Positions 23,064 to 33,706 of a stretch of 64,000 bases of DNA are shown here, in pieces (within the stretch, counting starts at the first letter, position 1; every line of letters starts with the position of its first letter). A program made the position numbers and the translations under genes. The notes below the pieces were generated by a model that ran no database searches, had not been told where the DNA came from, and worked only from the letters and a program-made list of their open reading frames with translations. The DNA is from Triticum aestivum (Eukaryota > Streptophyta > Magnoliopsida > Poales > Poaceae), in the NCBI RefSeq assembly GCF_018294505.1, contig NC_057809.1:137180979-137244978 (forward strand), in the 5' to 3' direction.

Positions 23064-24749
23064 TGTTAGGGAACGTAGCAGAATTTTAAAATTTTCTACG
23101 CATCACCAAGATCAATCTATGGAGTCATCTAGCAACGAGGGAGAGGGGAGTGCATCTACATACCCTTGTAGATCGCGCGCGAAAGCGTTCAAGAGAACGG
23201 GGTTGATGGAGTCGTACTCGTCATGATCCAAATCACCGATGACCTAGCGCCGAACGGACGGCACCTCTGCATTCAACACACGTATGGTTGGGAAGACGTC
23301 TCCTCCAACTTGATCCAGCAAGGGGGAAGGAGAGGTTGATCAAGATCCAGTAGCACGACGGCGTGGTGGTGGAAGCAACGGTGATCTCGGCAGGGCTTCG
23401 CCAAGCTCAGGGAGAGGGAGGCGCCAGGGGCTAGGGTGCAGCTGCCCTCCCTCCCCCCACTATTTATAGGACCCCTAGGGGGGCGTCGGCCCTAGGAGAT
23501 TGAATCTCCAAGGGGGGCGGCGGCCAAGGGGGGTGGAGTGCCCCCCAAGCCAAGTGGGGCGCCCCCACCCCTAGGGTTTCCAACCCTAGGCGCAGGGGAG
23601 GCCCATGGGGGGGCGCACCAGCCCATCTGGGGCTGGTTCCCCTCCCACTTCAGCCCATGGGGCCCACCGGGATAGGTGGCCCCACCCGATGGACCCCCGA
23701 GACCCTTCCGGTGGTCCCGGTACAATACCGATTACCCCAAAAACCTTCCTGATGGCCGAAACTTGACTTCCTATATATAAATCTTCACCTCCGGACCAAT
23801 CCGGAGCTCCTCGTGACGTCCGGTATCTCATCCGGGACTCCGAACAACTTTCGGGTTACCGTACTAATATCTCGACAACCCTACTGTCACTGAACCTTAA
23901 GTGTGTAGACCCTACGGGTTCGGGAGACATGCAGACATGACCGAGACGACTCTCCGGTCAATAACCAACAGCGGGATCTGGATACCCATGTTGGCTCCCA
24001 CATGCTCCTCGATGATCTCATTGGATGAACCACGATGTCGAGGATTCGATCAATCCCATATACAATTCCCTTTGTCAATCGGTACGTTACTTGCCCGAGA
24101 CTCGATCGTCGGTATCCCAATACCTCGTTCAATCTCGTTACCGGTAGGTCATTTTACTCGTACTGTAATGCATGATCCTGTGATCAACCACTTGGTCACA
24201 TTGAGCTCATTATGATGATGCATTACCGAGTGGGCCCAGAGATACCTCTCCGTCATATGGAGTGACAAATCCCAGTCTCGATTCGTGCCAACCCGACAGA
24301 CACTTTCGGAGATACCTGTAGTGTACCTTTATAGTCACCCAGTTACGTTGTGACGTTTGGCACACCCAAAGCACTCCTACGGTATCCGGGAGTTGCACAA
24401 TCTCATGGTCTAAGGAAATGATACTTGACATTCGGAAAGCTATAGCAAACGAACTACACGATCTTTGAGCTATGCTTAGGATTGGGTCTTGTCCATCACA
24501 TCATTCTCCTAATGATGTGATCCCGTTATCAATGACATCCAATGTCCATAGTCAGGAAACCATGACTATCTTTCGATCAACGAGCTAGTCAACTAGAGGC
24601 TCACTAGGGACGTGTTGTGGTCTATGTATTCACACATGCATTACGATTTCCGGATAACACAATTATAGCATGAACAATAGACAATTATCATGAACAAAGA
24701 AATATAATAATAACCATTTTATTATTGCCTCTAGGGCATATTTCCAACA
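23064..24749 (-). repeat. 5' LTR of the Angela-type element
   Basis: A 1,686-bp LTR with TATA box TATAAATA near 23460. It keeps the CCCTACGGGTTCGGG segment missing from the other LTR and lacks a short GGGAGG-rich insertion present there. LTR divergence could date the insertion once aligned. Confidence 0.95.
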
Positions 24750-25087
24750 CAGAGTAATGCATTAGGCAAGATGACATGATGTAGAGGGATAAACTCAAGC
24801 AATATGATATAAACCCCATCTTTTTATCCTCGATGGCAACAATACAATACATGCCTTGGTGCCCCTACTGTCACTGGGAAAGGACACCGCAAGATTAAAC
24901 CCAAAGCTAAGCACTTCTCCCATTGCAAGAAAGATCAATCTAGTAGGCCAAACTAAACCAATAATTCGAAGAGACTTGCAAAGATATCAAATCATGCATA
25001 TAAGAATTCAGAGAAGAACCAAATATTGTTCATAGATAAACTTGATCATAAATCCACAATTCATCGGATCTCGGCAAACACACCGCT

Positions 25088-25762
25088 TGTCGTGGAATTG
25101 TCACGGCAGATGTCGTTAGTGTCAGGACTTAGTCGCGAGGCCAACGCATCTATGTGGTAGCTTGAGAGGGGTTGAGCGGGACGAGAGACACGATGTTTTA
25201 CCCAGGTTCGGCCCCTCACGGTGGAGGTAAAAGCCTACATCCTGCTTCATTGATATTGATGATGATGATCACGGTTACAAGAGTGCTCTATTTTGAGAGC
25301 TATTGTCTAAACCTAACTTGTCCAACTTGTGGAACTTGTGAATCTTCTCCCTTTTGGGGAGCCCTACCCCTCCTTATATATGTTGGAGGGGCGGGTTACA
25401 TGTAGAGTCCTATTAGGATTAGGACTAGTCTATCTCTAATACAAACCGAATACAAGTCCAGGTCTTAACTCCTTGTAAGATAAATGTTCCTCATGCCTTT
25501 CCTCTTAAATCGGCCCACCATTAACATAAACCGGCATGCTGGGCCTTGGGCCTTGTCATCCGTCCGGAACACGCGTCGGGTCACCAATGAGTCTTCAGGC
25601 TCGTGAATCATCATACCAGTGAACCGCCAGACACGTAAACCGCCAGACATGTAAACCGCCAATCACGTAAACCGCCAATCCTCTGGCGGTTTACCAATGA
25701 AACACCTAGTCCAGCCGAGTTATACTTCCGGCCGGTTTACGCCGTGGGGTATATCCCCGACA
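25088..25762 (-). repeat. 3' LTR of the tRNA-Lys-primed element
   Basis: A 675-bp copy. It differs from the 5' LTR mainly by about 13 extra bases near 25125 (TGTCAGGACTTAGTCGCGAGG against TAGTCAGGAGG), plus scattered substitutions. Contains a run of GTAAACCGCCA-type repeats near 25630-25690. Confidence 0.93.
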
Positions 25763-26513
25763 TTAGCCCCCAAGTTTAGCTTGGATTTATTCATGGTAAA
25801 CTTATGCTGCAAAATAAACACAAGAACAAATTTGACAGGTTATGCTCTGGGTTAAGAATTTTTGTAAACCGGTACCTGGTCATCCTTAAGTCCTTGTTAT
25901 TTCCACCTTCTGGGAAATCCAGGTCAACAGACCAGCTTCATAATCAATTTGCCGACATTGGTTTGTCACCGAGAAATATTGTGAAGAATAACTCCTTTGA
26001 CTCAGCTCCCAAAGCGCCGGTTTAAGAAATATGGGTCTGAAAATACTTATCTGATTTTCAGCCGGTTTGAAGATGTAAAACTTGCCGGTTTAATATTACC
26101 AAAATGGTCGGTTTATAAATATTGATGGCGCCGGGTCATAATTGTTGTCGACACCGGGTCATGTAATTGATCTTCCTGATTTGCTCAAAACTGATAAAAT
26201 GAAGATGTTCCTCCTTTATATGCTTTATACCTGTAGCCCCCAAGTCTTAAGAGGAGAACATAGTGATAACTTAAGACTTGCTCCAATAAGTGTTTCAACC
26301 TTGAAGAAATCTGATTAGTTCATCTCAATCATATAAACTGAATACTCCATATATGTAGCCCCCAAGTGCCGGGTTGTCATGCTTGCAGCAACCTGGGACT
26401 TGTAATTGCTTATAAAACTTCAATCAGTGTAGCCCCCAAGGGCCGGCTCAATAAGATAATATTGAGCTGGGACTTGATATATTCTTCAATGAAAATAACA
26501 TCACATGATGTAA

Positions 26514-26587
26514 CCCCCGTCACGGGGCTTGAACCCACGTCCACAAGGTTAAGAGCCTTGTGCTTTACCAACTAAGCCGTGGATCCT
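26514..26587 (-). pseudogene. tRNA-Lys(CUU)-like sequence
   Basis: Read on minus, the D stem GCTT/AAGC, D loop with AGTTGGTA, anticodon stem CAAGG/CCTTG, loop CTCTTAA with anticodon CTT, variable loop TGGAC and T loop TTCAAGC are all in register; the T stem pairs with two wobbles. Both internal Pol III boxes are recognisable. The two acceptor-stem strands (GGATCCA and GACGGGG) do not pair, so this is a tRNA-derived pseudogene and not a working tRNA. It lies on the same strand as the surrounding retrotransposon, whose primer site is also tRNA-Lys. Confidence 0.8.
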
Positions 26588-29500
26588 TCAATAATAGATG
26601 AAAATCTGTGTACCTTGAATTGTTGACATGAGCAATTGGTAGCCCCCAAGGGCCGGCTCATTATAATATGATGAGTCGGATCTTCAATAAGACTAGTAAA
26701 AATGACTTTGCATTAGCCCCCAAGTGTCATGATGCATGCTTGCAGCGACATGAGACTTGCATGTAATCTTGATTTGAATAATGTAGCCCCCAAGTGCCGG
26801 GTTGTAAGCCTGCAGCGACTCGGGACTATTCCTTGAATTGTAGAATAAATCATATATATTGATAATATGATAGCCATTGCGCTAAAGCGACTTTGAAAAC
26901 CTTAATCATAATACTGGTTATTGATAACCATAATAAAAATCCAGCCATGTTGGCTATTTGAATAATATACCCAATGATTTATAAGCGCATAATTCCAATG
27001 GCGCAATCCAAATATATACTGGCGAATTATAGTCCAAAGCCAGGCCGGTTCAATAAACACCGGTGATTTGTAATTATGCTTTATTCAACCTGTTTCTGCA
27101 TACAACAAGTTTAAAGTGTCCTGGCGGTTTACCGCCGGACGGGTCATAACGCCCAACATATAACCCAGGTTTATAACCAAGGCTGCACTTAAGAATAATC
27201 AAATATGAAATAGATCATACCTGTGACATTGAATCACATCGTTGGTTTACCAACTTTTTTTTAGTAAGGGTGATAACCCAAATCTTGAGTATGATAACTC
27301 CTTCCATATTGTGCCGGTTTATGATAAAACCATACCGGGTTGTGATAAACACCGGTTTAACCATATATAATACTGGTGACTCATAGTCAAACCAGACCGG
27401 GCTGATAGTCTCCGGATTATAATTTGATCGTGTACTGACAACTTGTAGTTGAAAGCCGAGCCGGGTTGATAAACACCGGTTTACTCCACAATAGGATGGT
27501 AACAGAAAATCAAACCGGGCAGATAGCCTCCGGATTAAGATTTGACCGTGTTTAGTCAATTTGTAATTTGATAGTCGAACCGGTTTAAGAATTGTCGGTT
27601 TAAAAAATGCAACAAAAGAAATAATTATCAAAACAAAATTTCAAGCAAAGGTAATGATAAAACCATTTGCAAAAAGAGGCTTATTGAGCTGATCAGATGG
27701 CGTTACCATGGTCGGACATGACCAAGCTCCCGATAGGTGTAGCTATGGTTCAAGTCAGCCAGGTCCCCAAATGAAACCGTGGCATTTATGCCGATCAAGT
27801 GGCATGGCAATGGATCGGGTTCGACCAAGCCCCCAAGTGATTCTGTGGCCTTAGGCCGATCAAGAGGCATGACTGGTTCAGACGTGACCAAGTCCCCAAG
27901 TGATCTGGTGGCTCTCGCCTATCAAGAGGTATTGCATTGGTTCGGACACGACCAAGCCCCCAAGTGATATAACATGATGCTTTTGAAAAGCTAACTCAAG
28001 GGGTAAACCGGAGGCCACTTTAGAACAGAACAGCTCCGTGTAACCACGCATGATGTAAAAGAACAGAGACCCCGCTTTATGAAGCAGAAGCCCCCATGTG
28101 ATCAATAATATGTCAGGCCAATAAGGCGGGATACCCATGTTTGAACCGCGCATCATGGCAGCAGGTCCTCTTTGGCAATTTTTAACTTTTTGCAAGAGAT
28201 AAATTCTTCTTGAACCGGATATTGAGAGCTTCAAAGCTTTGTGGGAGACATCTTTCCCTTGAATCGGATTTTAAACCGGAATCTTCATTTTTAGCCGGAA
28301 ATTTTCTGATGACCTTTAAACTCGAATTTGCGAGAAGTTAATTCCTTTTTGAACCGGAAATTCTTAAACCGAATTTGAGAGCTTCAGAGCTTTGTCGGAG
28401 AACAAATTCCCCTTGTACCGGATTGTAAACCGGAATCCTTTTCTGATGACCCGAAACTTCTTCATTGAGCCGGGATTTTGTAACTGTCATATACTTTCTA
28501 ATCCGAAAATCTTCTGACAGCACGATGTGAATCCGGGACCGGATTATCTTTCCCTCCAACGTATTGGGGTTCTTGACTTCACTGAAAACCGGTAACGTTT
28601 GCTAAGTCATATCATTGTAGCCCCCAAGTCTCAAGGTGACTCGAGGAGTTGGCTTGAGATTCTCCATATTTGACCGTGATAAAAACCGGCATAACTTGTA
28701 TATCATTGGTGTTGATAGCACGATGTGAATCCACAGAAGGTTGAGGTGACTGCGGCGGGTTATAAATGATCATGTATGAGCCGTGTCAGCAACTCGGCCA
28801 ATGCTTCCTTCCAACTGGCGATTTGAAGTTAACCAAACTGTAATGGCGGCGACTTGTGCGCCTACCCATTGAACCATCCAGTGCAGACGGCGGCTGATAA
28901 TATATGATAATTCACCTCCAATTTGTTGGAAGAAAACCGGGCTTCCCAAGTAGTGACTTGCTCATAGTCAATAAACAGTTCATCCAGACAAGTACGGCCC
29001 GGTATGTTAATGTAGACCAGGCCGCGAGAGATGGACGACAAAGACGACCGCAGCATCAGAGGCGGCTCAGACAGATAAGTCGGTCGCGGCATTATACGTC
29101 GGTGCAGACGGGAGAATCGGCCGCAGCGTTGTAAACCGGCACGCACGCGTGAACCGGCCGCGAGAGCGGACGGGTGAGTCGTTCACGGAGTTGTAAGCTG
29201 GTGCAGATGCGTGAGTCAATCACAGGCGCAGTCCCGGGTAATTGATGTAGACCGGGCTATACGGGCGGCAGCTTGTACGCGTCCATTCACCGTGTAATGT
29301 GGCGCGGACGACCACCGGGCAGGACGTTGCCAGCGTGTACTCCATACCCATGGTATAAACCATGTTTTATAATGAATAATTGTCCTGCATATCATAATAT
29401 CCGGTCCAAAGTAAGTGTTCCCTTGATAAAAACAGTATATACCAAGAAACTAGATTTAGATGGATATCACCTGATGTTTTTGTTCGGACAACGGATGATC

Positions 29501-30791
29501 TGTCCGTCGCGACAGAGGCGGTCTAGGCTGGTCGGCGACTCAATATGGTCCCGGTGTTTCAAGCAGAAACCCTTCGGGTTATTCTCCAGGTCTTTAAACG
29601 CCCGGCACGGGCGGTGCAGATGTATACGTTGCCTCCGACGCCGGTGCACGAGGACCGGATCTTACCTTGGCCATGAGTCCGTTGACCTGTGTATAGCATA
29701 ACATACCGTGAAAAAAGCTTTGGATGATACTTAATTATACCAGTAAAACTTTAGAAAAATAGCACCTGATTTGTTCGTATGGCAGATGATCCATATATAA
29801 ATTTGGGAGTGAAGCGCGGCAGAAGAGGCAGGCAAGCCGGCAGGCGTAGCGGTGAAATGTCGTGGTGAGGTCAGCGGAAACGCGGCCAGCCCGTGACTTT
29901 GGCGACTTGGAGCAGAGGACGGCTTCAGGTCGTAGCTAGTCCTCCCTTTTTTTATCTCGAGGTGCGGCAGAACCAGCGCGGGCGGGTCACGTGCCGCCGG
30001 CAGGCGGACGACAGCTTGAATCCGGGCACGACCCGATGCAGCGATCGAGGTCGGCCGATGGGGGCAGCTTGTAGGCGAGGCCATGGAGATGGCGGTTCAA
30101 CGGCAGACTACGTGCAGCTTGGCGTGTCGATACGGAGCCGGTCCGGGGTGGCGCAGGAGGCCAGGCGCTGCGCAAACAGCGATAGCAGAGTCCAAGTCGT
30201 GGTGGATTTGACCGATCCACATTGGGTCGCTGTTGTTTCCTTCCCCTTTTTTTCCTGACGATGATCTGGCAGCAGCACTTGATCTCTTCCGACTCGGATG
30301 GATGCAGTAGCCGAGGGGAAAAGGACATCTGATCTAGTAGTACTATTCAAGTAGCGCTGGCCCTTTTCCCAAAAAAGAACAGTTGATGATGGATTTCACG
30401 TGGCATGGTACTAGTTTAAGTAGTACTAGTCTAGTACTTTTGATTTGGTCTTGATTGGACCGTTAGTAGATGTTTGCACGTACGTGCGCTGGCTCCCCCG
30501 TATAAACGGCAATCAGACAGCGAAGTACTTTGAACCAGTCTCGGTTTCGCCGGTTTGCACGGCCGTTCCGGTGGAAATCAACTTTACTTGGACCGGCGGA
30601 TCAATAGGTCACGTGCAATGGCGCGCACGGAATCCTAGCTTCTTTCGATCTCATGTACTACCGGCTCCAAAGTTTAATCATGTTCCTGATCACAAAATAA
30701 CAAACTTGCCAGTTCTTTCTCATCTGACGAAATTGCGAGCTCGTCGATCCCTAGATGAGATCCCTTCAAGAACTCAACACCATCGTGCGCT

Positions 30792-30810
30792 AGCCCCACG
30801 GTGGGCGCCA
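30792..30810 (-). other. Primer-binding site for tRNA-Lys
   Basis: On minus, two bases after the 5' LTR, TGGCGCCCACCGTGGGGCT. It is complementary to the 3' end of plant tRNA-Lys(CUU) including CCA, from my knowledge of that tRNA, over 18-19 bases. Confidence 0.8.
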
Positions 30811-30812
30811 AC

Positions 30813-31474
30813 TGTCGTGGAATTGTCATGGCAGATGTCCTTAGTCAGGAGGCCAACGCATCTATGTGGTAGCTAGAGAGGGGTTGAGCGGGACGAGAGA
30901 CACGATGTTTTACCCAGGTTCGGCCCCTCACGATGGAGGTAAAAGCCTACATCCTGCTTCATTGATATTGATGATGATGATCACGGTTACAAGAGTGCTC
31001 TATTTTGAGAGCTATTGTCTAAACCTAACTTGTCCAACTTGTGGAACTTGTGAATCTTCTCCCTTTTGGGGAGCCCTGCCCCTCCTTATATATGTTGGAG
31101 GGGCGGGTTACATGTAGAGTCCTATTATGATTAGGACTAGTCTATCTCTAATACAAACCGGATACAAGTCCAGGTCTTAACTCCTTGTAAGATAAATGTT
31201 CCTCATGCCTTTCCTCTTAAACCGGCCCACCATTAACATAAACCGGCATGCTGGGCCTTGGGCCTTGTCATCCGTCCGGAACACGCATCGGGTCACCAAT
31301 GAGTCTTCAGGCTCGTGAATCGTCATACCAGTGAACCGCCAGACACGTAAACCGCCAGACATGTAAACCGCCAATCACGTAAACCGCCAATCCTCTGGCG
31401 GTTTACCAATGAAACGCCTAGTCCGGCCGGGTTATACTTCCGGCCGGTTTACGCCGCGGGGTATATCCCCGACA
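30813..31474 (-). repeat. 5' LTR of the tRNA-Lys-primed element
   Basis: A 662-bp LTR, start of transcription on minus. TATA box CATATATAAGG near 31085; the downstream AACCTGGGTAAAACATCG stretch is a common feature of Triticeae LTR leaders. Confidence 0.93.
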
Positions 31475-32148
31475 CCGCACAAGAATATTACATCGAATAG
31501 ATCTCCAAGAACATCGAGGAGAACTTTGTATTGAAGATCAAAGAGAGAGAAGAAGCCATCTAGCTAATAACTATGGACCCGAAGGTCTGTGGTAAACTAC
31601 TCACACATCATCGGAGAGGCTATTGTGTTGATGTAGAAGCCCTCCATGATCGATTCCCCCTTCGGCAGATCGCCGGAAAAGGTCCCCAGATGGGATCTCA
31701 CGGGTACAGAAGGTTGCGGCGGTGGAAAAGTGGTTCCATGGCTCTCCTTGATGTTTTTAGGGTATAAGAGTATATATAGGCGAAAGAAGTACGTCGGTGG
31801 AGCTATGAGGGGCCCACAAGGGTGGGGGCACGCCTACCCCCATGGGCCCACCCTCCTGCCTCGTGGCTGCCTCGTTGCGTCTCTGACTTCCACTCCAAGT
31901 CTCCTGGATTGCGTTTGTCCCAAGAAAGATCCTCGCGAAGGTTTCGTTCCGTTTGGATTCCGTTTGACATTCCTTTTCTGCAAAACACAGAAATAGGCAA
32001 AAAAACAGAAACTAACACTGGGCCTCCGGTTAATAGGTTAGTCCCAAAAATAATATAAAAGTGCATATTAAAGCCCATTAAACATCCAAAACAGATAATG
32101 TAATAGCATGGAACAATCAAAAATTATAGATACGTTGGAGACGTATCA

Positions 32149-33053
32149 CGGTCAGGGTGACGGGGATCCGGCGGATCCGGGTGGCAGCGGGCCGGATCCG
32201 GCCGGAGGCGAAGCCGTAGGGCGGAGGAGGCCGGGCGCGGCCAACGTGATCCGACGCCGGCGAACTCCAAGGCGGCGGCGGGAGCGCGGCAAAGCGGCGC
32301 TGGCGGCGGAGGCAGCAGCGGATGCGGGCGAGGCGACAGGTGGCGACACGCGGTGCACGGGCCGGGTGGGCCTGCGACGCGCGGTGGTGGCGGCCACACG
32401 TGGCGAGCCATGCTTCGTTCGGGCATGGCGGCGGACGCGTCCGACGTCGTCCGAACGTGTCCGGCACGGAGGGAGAGGTGGAGCTAGGGTTTGGACCTAG
32501 AGTTGGACGGGGGAAGGCATATTTACAGGTAGGGGAGCTAGGAGATTCCAAATAAGTTGCATTTTTCGCCCATACGATCGTGATCCAATGAAGGAGAGCA
32601 TGGATGGGGTCTAGATGGGCTAGTGGGCTGTTTTGGAGGGGTGTTGGTCTGCAATGAGAGAGGGGTGTTTGCGGTTACCCGGTTAACCATTGGGGCATCA
32701 AGGGACCTCCAAATGGAATGAAATTTGATAGGCGGCCTACCAGTGATGTACCAAGGCCACTTGACGAATCTCAGTCCATTCCGAGAACGTTTTTCTCCCG
32801 CTCATGAAACGAGATTTGAGAGGTGCAACGGGTGCATGTGTGAGTGTCGGATTCCGAAACGGACAATGGGGAAAATGAGCGGATGCATGAGACGAACACG
32901 AATGCACATGATGACATGAGATGAAGTGCATGACGTGAACAAAATGCAAAACGAGGAACAAAAACCCAGCCACGAAGGATATAACATATCACATAGCTGG
33001 AAATGGCAAGAGTTGGAGTTACAATTATGGAATGTTACATCCGGGGCGTTACA
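32149..33053 (-). mobile_element. LTR fragment of another Gypsy-like family
   Basis: Read on minus it starts TGTAACGCCCCGGATG at 33053, a motif common at LTR starts in Triticeae, continues through about 500 bp of mixed sequence, a TATA-like GTAAATATGCC near 32520, and a very GC-rich leader. It is cut at 32148 by the inserted Gypsy LTR. The GC-rich part has long open frames on both strands that I regard as composition effects. Its right border joins the Copia relic exactly within a conserved gag stretch, so it inserted in that relic. Confidence 0.6.
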
Positions 33054-33706
33054 ACTTTACAACTTAGAACCGGGACTTCAAAAATGTTTTGAATGCCACG
33101 GAGCATATGTGATGTTCCAAGAGCTGAAATTGGTATTTCAGACTCATGCCCGTGTTAAGAGGTATGACACCTCTGACAAGTACTTTGCCTACAAGATGGA
33201 TGATAATACCTCAGCTAGTGAGCATGTCCTCAGAATGCCTGGGTACTACAATCGCTTGAATCAAGTGGGAGTTAATCTTCCAGATAAGATAGTGATTGAC
33301 AAAGTTCTCTAGTCACTATCACCAAGTTACTAGAACTTTGTGATGAACTATAATATGCAAGGGATAACAAAAAACGATTCCCAAGCTCTTCGCGATGCTG
33401 AGATTGACAAAGGTAGAAATCAATAAATAGCATCAAGTGTTGATGGTTAACAAGACCACTAGTTTCAAGAAAAAAGGGCAAGGGAAAGAAAGGGAACTTC
33501 AGGAAGAATGGCAAGCAAGTTTCCGCTCCCATGAAGAAGCCCAAAGCTAGACCCAAGCCTGAGACTAAGTGCTCATACTGTAAAGGGAATGGTCACTAGA
33601 AGCGGAAGTGCCCGAAATATTTGGCGGATAAGAAGGATGGCAAAGTGAACAAAGGTATATTTGATATACATGTTACAGATGTGTACTTTACCAATGTTGA
33701 TAGTAA
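33054..33706 (+). pseudogene. gag: Copia gag fragment with damaged zinc knuckle
   Basis: Starts at LYNLEPGLQKCFECHG-like gag sequence and runs through the gag core to a zinc knuckle (CSYCKGNGH). Stops lie at 33310-33312 and in the knuckle at about 33597 (tryptophan codon TGG to TAG), with further frame breaks between 33380 and 33480. The reading resumes without loss after the Harbinger element, showing a precise insertion. Confidence 0.88.

Larger units (their letters stand above)
16198..24749 (-). mobile_element. BARE1/Angela/WIS-type Copia retrotransposon, complete
   Basis: An 8,552-bp element on minus with LTRs 16198-17881 (3') and 23064-24749 (5'), both TG...CA. Flanks CAAAG (16193-16197) and CAGAG (24750-24754) are a 5-bp target duplication with one later substitution. 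From the 5' end: LTR, degenerate initiator-Met-type primer site, 1.27-kb leader, one gag-pol frame (21789-17914), polypurine tract, LTR. Two stops, a deletion and a frameshift in gag-pol make it non-functional. Confidence 0.96.
25763..30812 (-). other. Internal domain, no coding capacity seen
   Basis: 5 kb with no domain-bearing frame. Two textures occur: 25763-28700 is AT-rich with many CCCCCAAGT tracts and CCGGTTTA motifs; 28800-30300 is GC-rich with frequent CGGCGG and CCGGCACG strings. A short remnant resembling coding sequence cannot be excluded in the GC-rich half. Confidence 0.6.
25088..31474 (-). mobile_element. Non-coding LTR retrotransposon with tRNA-Lys primer site
   Basis: A 6.4-kb element with LTRs 25088-25762 and 30813-31474 (TGTCG...CGACA). 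Flanks CCGCT and CCGCA are an imperfect 5-bp duplication. On minus: 5' LTR with TATA (CATATATAAGG near 31085) and a GGGTAAAACATCG signal; primer site complementary to tRNA-Lys; a 5.05-kb body; a polypurine tract ACTTGGGGGCTAA; 3' LTR. No gag or pol motif is readable in the body on either strand; the longest frames (about 140 codons) carry no domain. It is therefore a large non-autonomous element of unknown partner. The body is CCGG-rich, with many copies of the tract CCCCCAAGT and a tRNA-Lys-like sequence. Confidence 0.9.
15618..32148 (-). mobile_element. 5' LTR of minus Gypsy, split by two nested elements
   Basis: One LTR of about 1.6 kb in three pieces: 15618-16197, 24750-25087 and 31475-32148. 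Joined, they match the plus-strand LTR at 4094-5657 in order. Read on minus it starts TGATACGTCTCC at 32148, has a TATA box (CCTATATATACTC near 31775) and ends GGTAGCA at 15618. The insertions are the Angela element and the tRNA-Lys-primed element. The base after 32148 is unrelated GC-rich LTR sequence, so this element inserted there; the right target copy would be CGGTC. Confidence 0.88.

Noticed and set aside
26220..28640. Regular TAGCCCCCAAG strings considered as a CRISPR-like array
   Set aside because: Spacing is irregular, the repeats are only 11-13 bp and the setting is a plant LTR element.
4094..32148. Reading the LTRs at 4094-5657 and 15618-32148 as the two LTRs of one element
   Set aside because: They are in opposite orientation, so they belong to two separate insertions of one family.
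32108..32555. Overlapping open frames on both strands in GC-rich DNA
   Set aside because: High GC removes stops in all frames; no start context, domain or repeat of codon bias; the region reads as an LTR leader.
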